In this document: positions 61,419 to 64,000 of the stretch, in pieces | Layout of the letters: the number at the start of each line of letters is the position of its first letter | How positions within the stretch are numbered: position 1 is the stretch's first letter | Source of the DNA: JAVWMQ01 sp036646055 | Lineage (GTDB): Bacteria > Bacillota > Clostridia > Peptostreptococcales > Anaerovoracaceae | Length of the DNA: 64,000 bases | Assembly: GCA_036646055.1 (NCBI GenBank) | Contig: JAVXMY010000001.1 | Location: 310,001 to 374,000, forward strand | Direction: 5' to 3' | Program-made: the position numbers and the translations under genes | The notes under the pieces: model-generated | Database searches by the model: none | What the model was told of the DNA's origin: nothing | Seen by the model: only the letters and a program-made list of their open reading frames with translations

Positions 61419-62843
61419 TTATTCCTTTCCATCCCAACAATATGTACAAAGTTTACATTTATCTACCCTAGTTGCTTCTAATAGACTGTCTAAATCCTGG
61501 AAGGCTAAGCTATCAAATCGCAATTCAGTTCTCATGCTTTCAACCATGTTTGCATATTCTTTAGTACTTGCATCTGCATATTTTTCTAGCATTTCTCTGC
61601 TAATTTCTTCGCCTTCTTTTTTATTTTCAAGTTTTGCAATTGTTCTACGAGTAATTAATTCCATTTCATTAATTGTTCTTGAAAAATTCAAATACTTACA
61701 GCCAAACATAATTGGAGGGCAAGCAGATCTAACATGAATCTCCTTGGCTCCATTATCTATTAAATATGATACTGTTTCAGATAACTGAGTTCCTCTAACA
61801 ATAGAGTCATCTACTAGGACAAATTTTTTGTCTTTAATTATTTTAAATACTGGTACCAACTTCATCTTAGCTATTAAGCTTCTAGCCTTTTGGTTTTGAG
61901 GCATAAAGCTTCTAGGCCAAGTTGGTGTGTACTTAATTAGTGGTCTTGCATAAGGTACATGAGATTCATTAGCATAGCCTAAAGCGTGAGCTGTTCCACT
62001 ATCTGGAACTCCTGCTACATAGTCTACATCTAATTTGCCATCGTTCATTGCCATTAAGGCTCCGTTACGATTTCTCATTAGTTCAACATTTTTACCTTCG
62101 TAAATTGAAGTTGTGTAACCAAAGTATGACCAAAGGAAAGTACAAACTCTCATTTTTTCATTAGGCTCTACAATTGTTTTTTCTTCTTCTGCTGTTAAAT
62201 ATGCAATTTCTCCTGGTCCAAGTTCTCTCTTGTATTCATAACCAATATTAATAAATGCAAAAGATTCAGAAGCCGCACAATAGCCTTCATTCTCTTTTTT
62301 ACCAATAATAAGTGGAGTTCTACCATATTTATCTCTGGCTGCATACATACCTTCTGGAGTTATTATAAGCATGGTAACTGAACCGTTAACTAGGTTTTGA
62401 GCTTTTTGAATTCCTTCAACAATAGTGTTTCCGCTAGAAACAATAGCTGCAACTAATTCTGTGTTATTAATTCCTCCACCGCTCATAGACATAAACTGAG
62501 TGAATCCACTTCGAATTAGACCTTCAACAATTTCTTCTTTGTTATTGATTCTGCCAACAGTTGTTAATGCAAAATCCCCATGTTTACTTCTAACAGTAAG
62601 TGGCTGAGGATCGCCGTCACTAATTGAGCCAATCCCCGCATTACCATTCATATTATCTAATTCATCTTCAAACTTACCTCTAAATGGATTGTTTGAAATG
62701 TTATGGATTGATCTATTAAATCCATCCTTTTGAAGAATACACATTCCACCCTTCTTGTTTCCAAGATGTGAATGGTAGTCAGTTCCAAAGAATATATCCA
62801 TTACACAGTCTTTTTTTAAGACTGCACCAAATACTCCGCCCAT
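61419..62843 (-). CDS. purF: Amidophosphoribosyltransferase-like protein lacking the N-terminal cysteine
   Basis: 474 residues. The C-terminal phosphoribosyltransferase is standard: FVLVDDSIVRGTQLSETV near residue 305, and a C-terminal CKLCTYC cluster like Fe-S ligands. The glutaminase domain has MGGVFGAV where active enzymes have MCG: the nucleophile cysteine is replaced by glycine. The rest of that domain (FFGTDYHSHLGNKKGGM) follows a known clostridial variant. It may use free ammonia, or be assisted by another glutaminase. Confidence 0.88.
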   Translation of the reverse strand: MGGVFGAVLKKDCVMDIFFGTDYHSHLGNKKGGMCILQKDGFNRSIHNISNNPFRGKFEDELDNMNGNAGIGSISDGDPQPLTVRSKHGDFALTTVGRINNKEEIVEGLIRSGFTQFMSMSGGGINNTELVAAIVSSGNTIVEGIQKAQNLVNGSVTMLIITPEGMYAARDKYGRTPLIIGKKENEGYCAASESFAFINIGYEYKRELGPGEIAYLTAEEEKTIVEPNEKMRVCTFLWSYFGYTTSIYEGKNVELMRNRNGALMAMNDGKLDVDYVAGVPDSGTAHALGYANESHVPYARPLIKYTPTWPRSFMPQNQKARSLIAKMKLVPVFKIIKDKKFVLVDDSIVRGTQLSETVSYLIDNGAKEIHVRSACPPIMFGCKYLNFSRTINEMELITRRTIAKLENKKEGEEISREMLEKYADASTKEYANMVESMRTELRFDSLAFQDLDSLLEATRVDKCKLCTYCWDGKE

Positions 62844-62844
62844 T

Positions 62845-63459
62845 TTAGATGAAACCTCTTTCCTTCTGGAAGATTTCAATAGCTTTAATTATAATGTCGT
62901 GCTCTACTTCCATTACTCTAGCCTGTAGAATCTGTGGTGTGTCAGCAGGTTTTACATCAACTTTTCTCTGAATAATAACTTCACCAGCATCTACTTCTGG
63001 AGATACATAGTGAACTGTAGCACCAGTTTCTGTTTCGCCAGCTTCAATTACCTGTTCGTGAACCTTAATTCCGTAGCATCCCTTGCCACCGTACTTAGGT
63101 AGTAATGATGGGTGAATATTAATCATTTTGCCTTGATGTAATTTCACTGATGGTTTTGGAATAATACTTAAGAATCCAGCTAGAACAATTAAGTCTGTTG
63201 GTTCGTTTGTAATTGCTTCTACATAAGCTCTGTTTCTATCTCTACCATCTGCAAAGTCTGTAGATGTAATAATTGTTGTAGGGATGTCGTAGTTTTTAGC
63301 TCTTTCAAGGCCGTAAGCTGATGCGTTATCAGATAGTACATGTACAACCTTAGCGTTTTTTAGTTTTCCACTTTCAATGGCATCAATAATAGCCTGTAAG
63401 TTACTTCCGTTTCCTGACACTAATACTGTTATTCTTAAAATTTTGTTTGCGCTAGACAT
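62845..63459 (-). CDS. purN: Phosphoribosylglycinamide formyltransferase
   Basis: 204 residues. Uses 10-formyl-tetrahydrofolate. VLVSGNGSNLQAI near residue 12 binds substrate. The active site segment is AGFLSIIP...NIHPSLLP near 94-118, followed by GATVHYV and DAGEVI. Overlaps purM by 8 bases and precedes purF by 1 base. Confidence 0.95.
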   Translation of the reverse strand: MSSANKILRITVLVSGNGSNLQAIIDAIESGKLKNAKVVHVLSDNASAYGLERAKNYDIPTTIITSTDFADGRDRNRAYVEAITNEPTDLIVLAGFLSIIPKPSVKLHQGKMINIHPSLLPKYGGKGCYGIKVHEQVIEAGETETGATVHYVSPEVDAGEVIIQRKVDVKPADTPQILQARVMEVEHDIIIKAIEIFQKERGFI

Positions 63460-64000
63460 TTAAAATCACCTGTTCCTTTATATCACTCTTAACTGTTTTA
63501 CCTACGATTGTTGCTTTTTCTCCCGCTGCATTTAAGTCAGCAACTACTGCTTCTGCAATGGCTTCATCAACAAACATCATCATTCCACATCCCATATTAA
63601 ATGTTGAGAACATATCTTTTGGAAGAATGTTCCCTGCCTTTTTGATAAATGGGAAAATCTTTGGAACTTCCCAAGTTCCAATTTCAATATCCGCAGCAAT
63701 TCCTTCTGGAAGTACTCTTGGGATATTTTCGTAGAAACCGCCACCTGTAATGTGTACAATTCCGTTAATTTTATGTTTACCAAATACTGCGTCGCAAGCA
63801 TTTGCGTAAATCTTAGTTGGTCTTAGGATTGCTTCCCCTAATGTTTCACCTAATTCTTCATAGTAAGTGTCTAGTTTATATCCCATTTTATCGAATAAAA
63901 CTTTTCTTACTAATGAATATCCATTACTGTGGATACCACTTGATGGAATTGAAATAATTACGTTTCCTTCTTTGATATCAGCTCCTGTAATAATGTTCTT
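63452..64000 (-). CDS. purM: Phosphoribosylformylglycinamidine cyclo-ligase, partial
   Basis: 183 codons from the window edge with no start; only the C-terminal half is present. IPSSGIHSNGYSLVRKV near its beginning and HITGGGFYENIPRVLP are typical of PurM. It continues beyond the right end. First purine gene seen in this row. Confidence 0.95.
   Translation of the reverse strand, partial: KNIITGADIKEGNVIISIPSSGIHSNGYSLVRKVLFDKMGYKLDTYYEELGETLGEAILRPTKIYANACDAVFGKHKINGIVHITGGGFYENIPRVLPEGIAADIEIGTWEVPKIFPFIKKAGNILPKDMFSTFNMGCGMMMFVDEAIAEAVVADLNAAGEKATIVGKTVKSDIKEQVILNV

Noticed and set aside
1..64000. CRISPR array, tRNA or rRNA genes
   Set aside because: No regularly spaced direct repeats, cloverleaf candidates or rRNA segments were recognised.

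Overview
The window is a 64 kb scaffold piece from an AT-rich Gram-positive anaerobe, most likely a member of the Clostridia. The sequence does not name the genus. Reasons are the strong AGGAGG ribosome sites, a clostridial 2[4Fe-4S] ferredoxin, Rex, PepV, a type III pantothenate kinase, FMN and cyclic-di-GMP riboswitches, and a non-haem ferritin. Nearly all chromosomal genes lie on the minus strand. One 100-N scaffold gap (7363-7462) sits inside a tandem repeat.

Layout. 1-888: end of a Gate-type membrane protein. 1240-5042: riboflavin operon ribD-ribE-ribBA-ribH behind an FMN riboswitch. 5073-7087: groES-groEL with a non-CIRCE inverted repeat at the promoter. 7105-9249: an 8-oxoguanine glycosylase with a long repetitive charged tail, and a P-loop/Asp23-like fusion. 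9321-15009: ferredoxin, rex, acpP, an ABC-F ATPase and the t6A set tsaD-rimI-tsaB-tsaE. 15539-16343: riboflavin transporter ribU behind a second FMN riboswitch. 16421-29214: housekeeping genes (LUD protein, pepV, capA-like, nfu, hesB-like, dus, coaX, a PucR regulator, ftsH, tilS, agmatinase, tatD). 29876-38514: polyamine transporter potABCD, an ABC exporter, metG, tspO, ferritin.

38551-51605 is a 13 kb mobile island. It sits inside a transcription terminator, is flanked by TTTGGG direct repeats and imperfect inverted ends, and carries a large serine recombinase at its right end. Its cargo is ImmR/ImmA-like regulators, a DUF4417 gene followed by a small phage-type protein and small immunity-like genes (one broken), a BcgI-like two-gene restriction-modification system, a P4-type primase-helicase and a truncated capsid gene.

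51650-57197 holds two paralogous secreted surface proteins. They share leader, signal peptide, C-terminal half and terminator but differ in the middle, and each is controlled by a cyclic-di-GMP-I riboswitch. 57373-64000 carries a nucleoid-associated protein and the purine genes purM-purN-purF-purH-purD.

The strongest unusual signals are three. First, a dnaX-like -1 frameshift signal (internal Shine-Dalgarno, GGGAAAA, then a stem-loop) at the junction of the restriction-methylase and specificity genes. Second, a roughly 320 bp structured intergenic repeat present twice in inverted orientation (15111-15470 and 29440-29757). Third, the precise insertion of the mobile island into a terminator.
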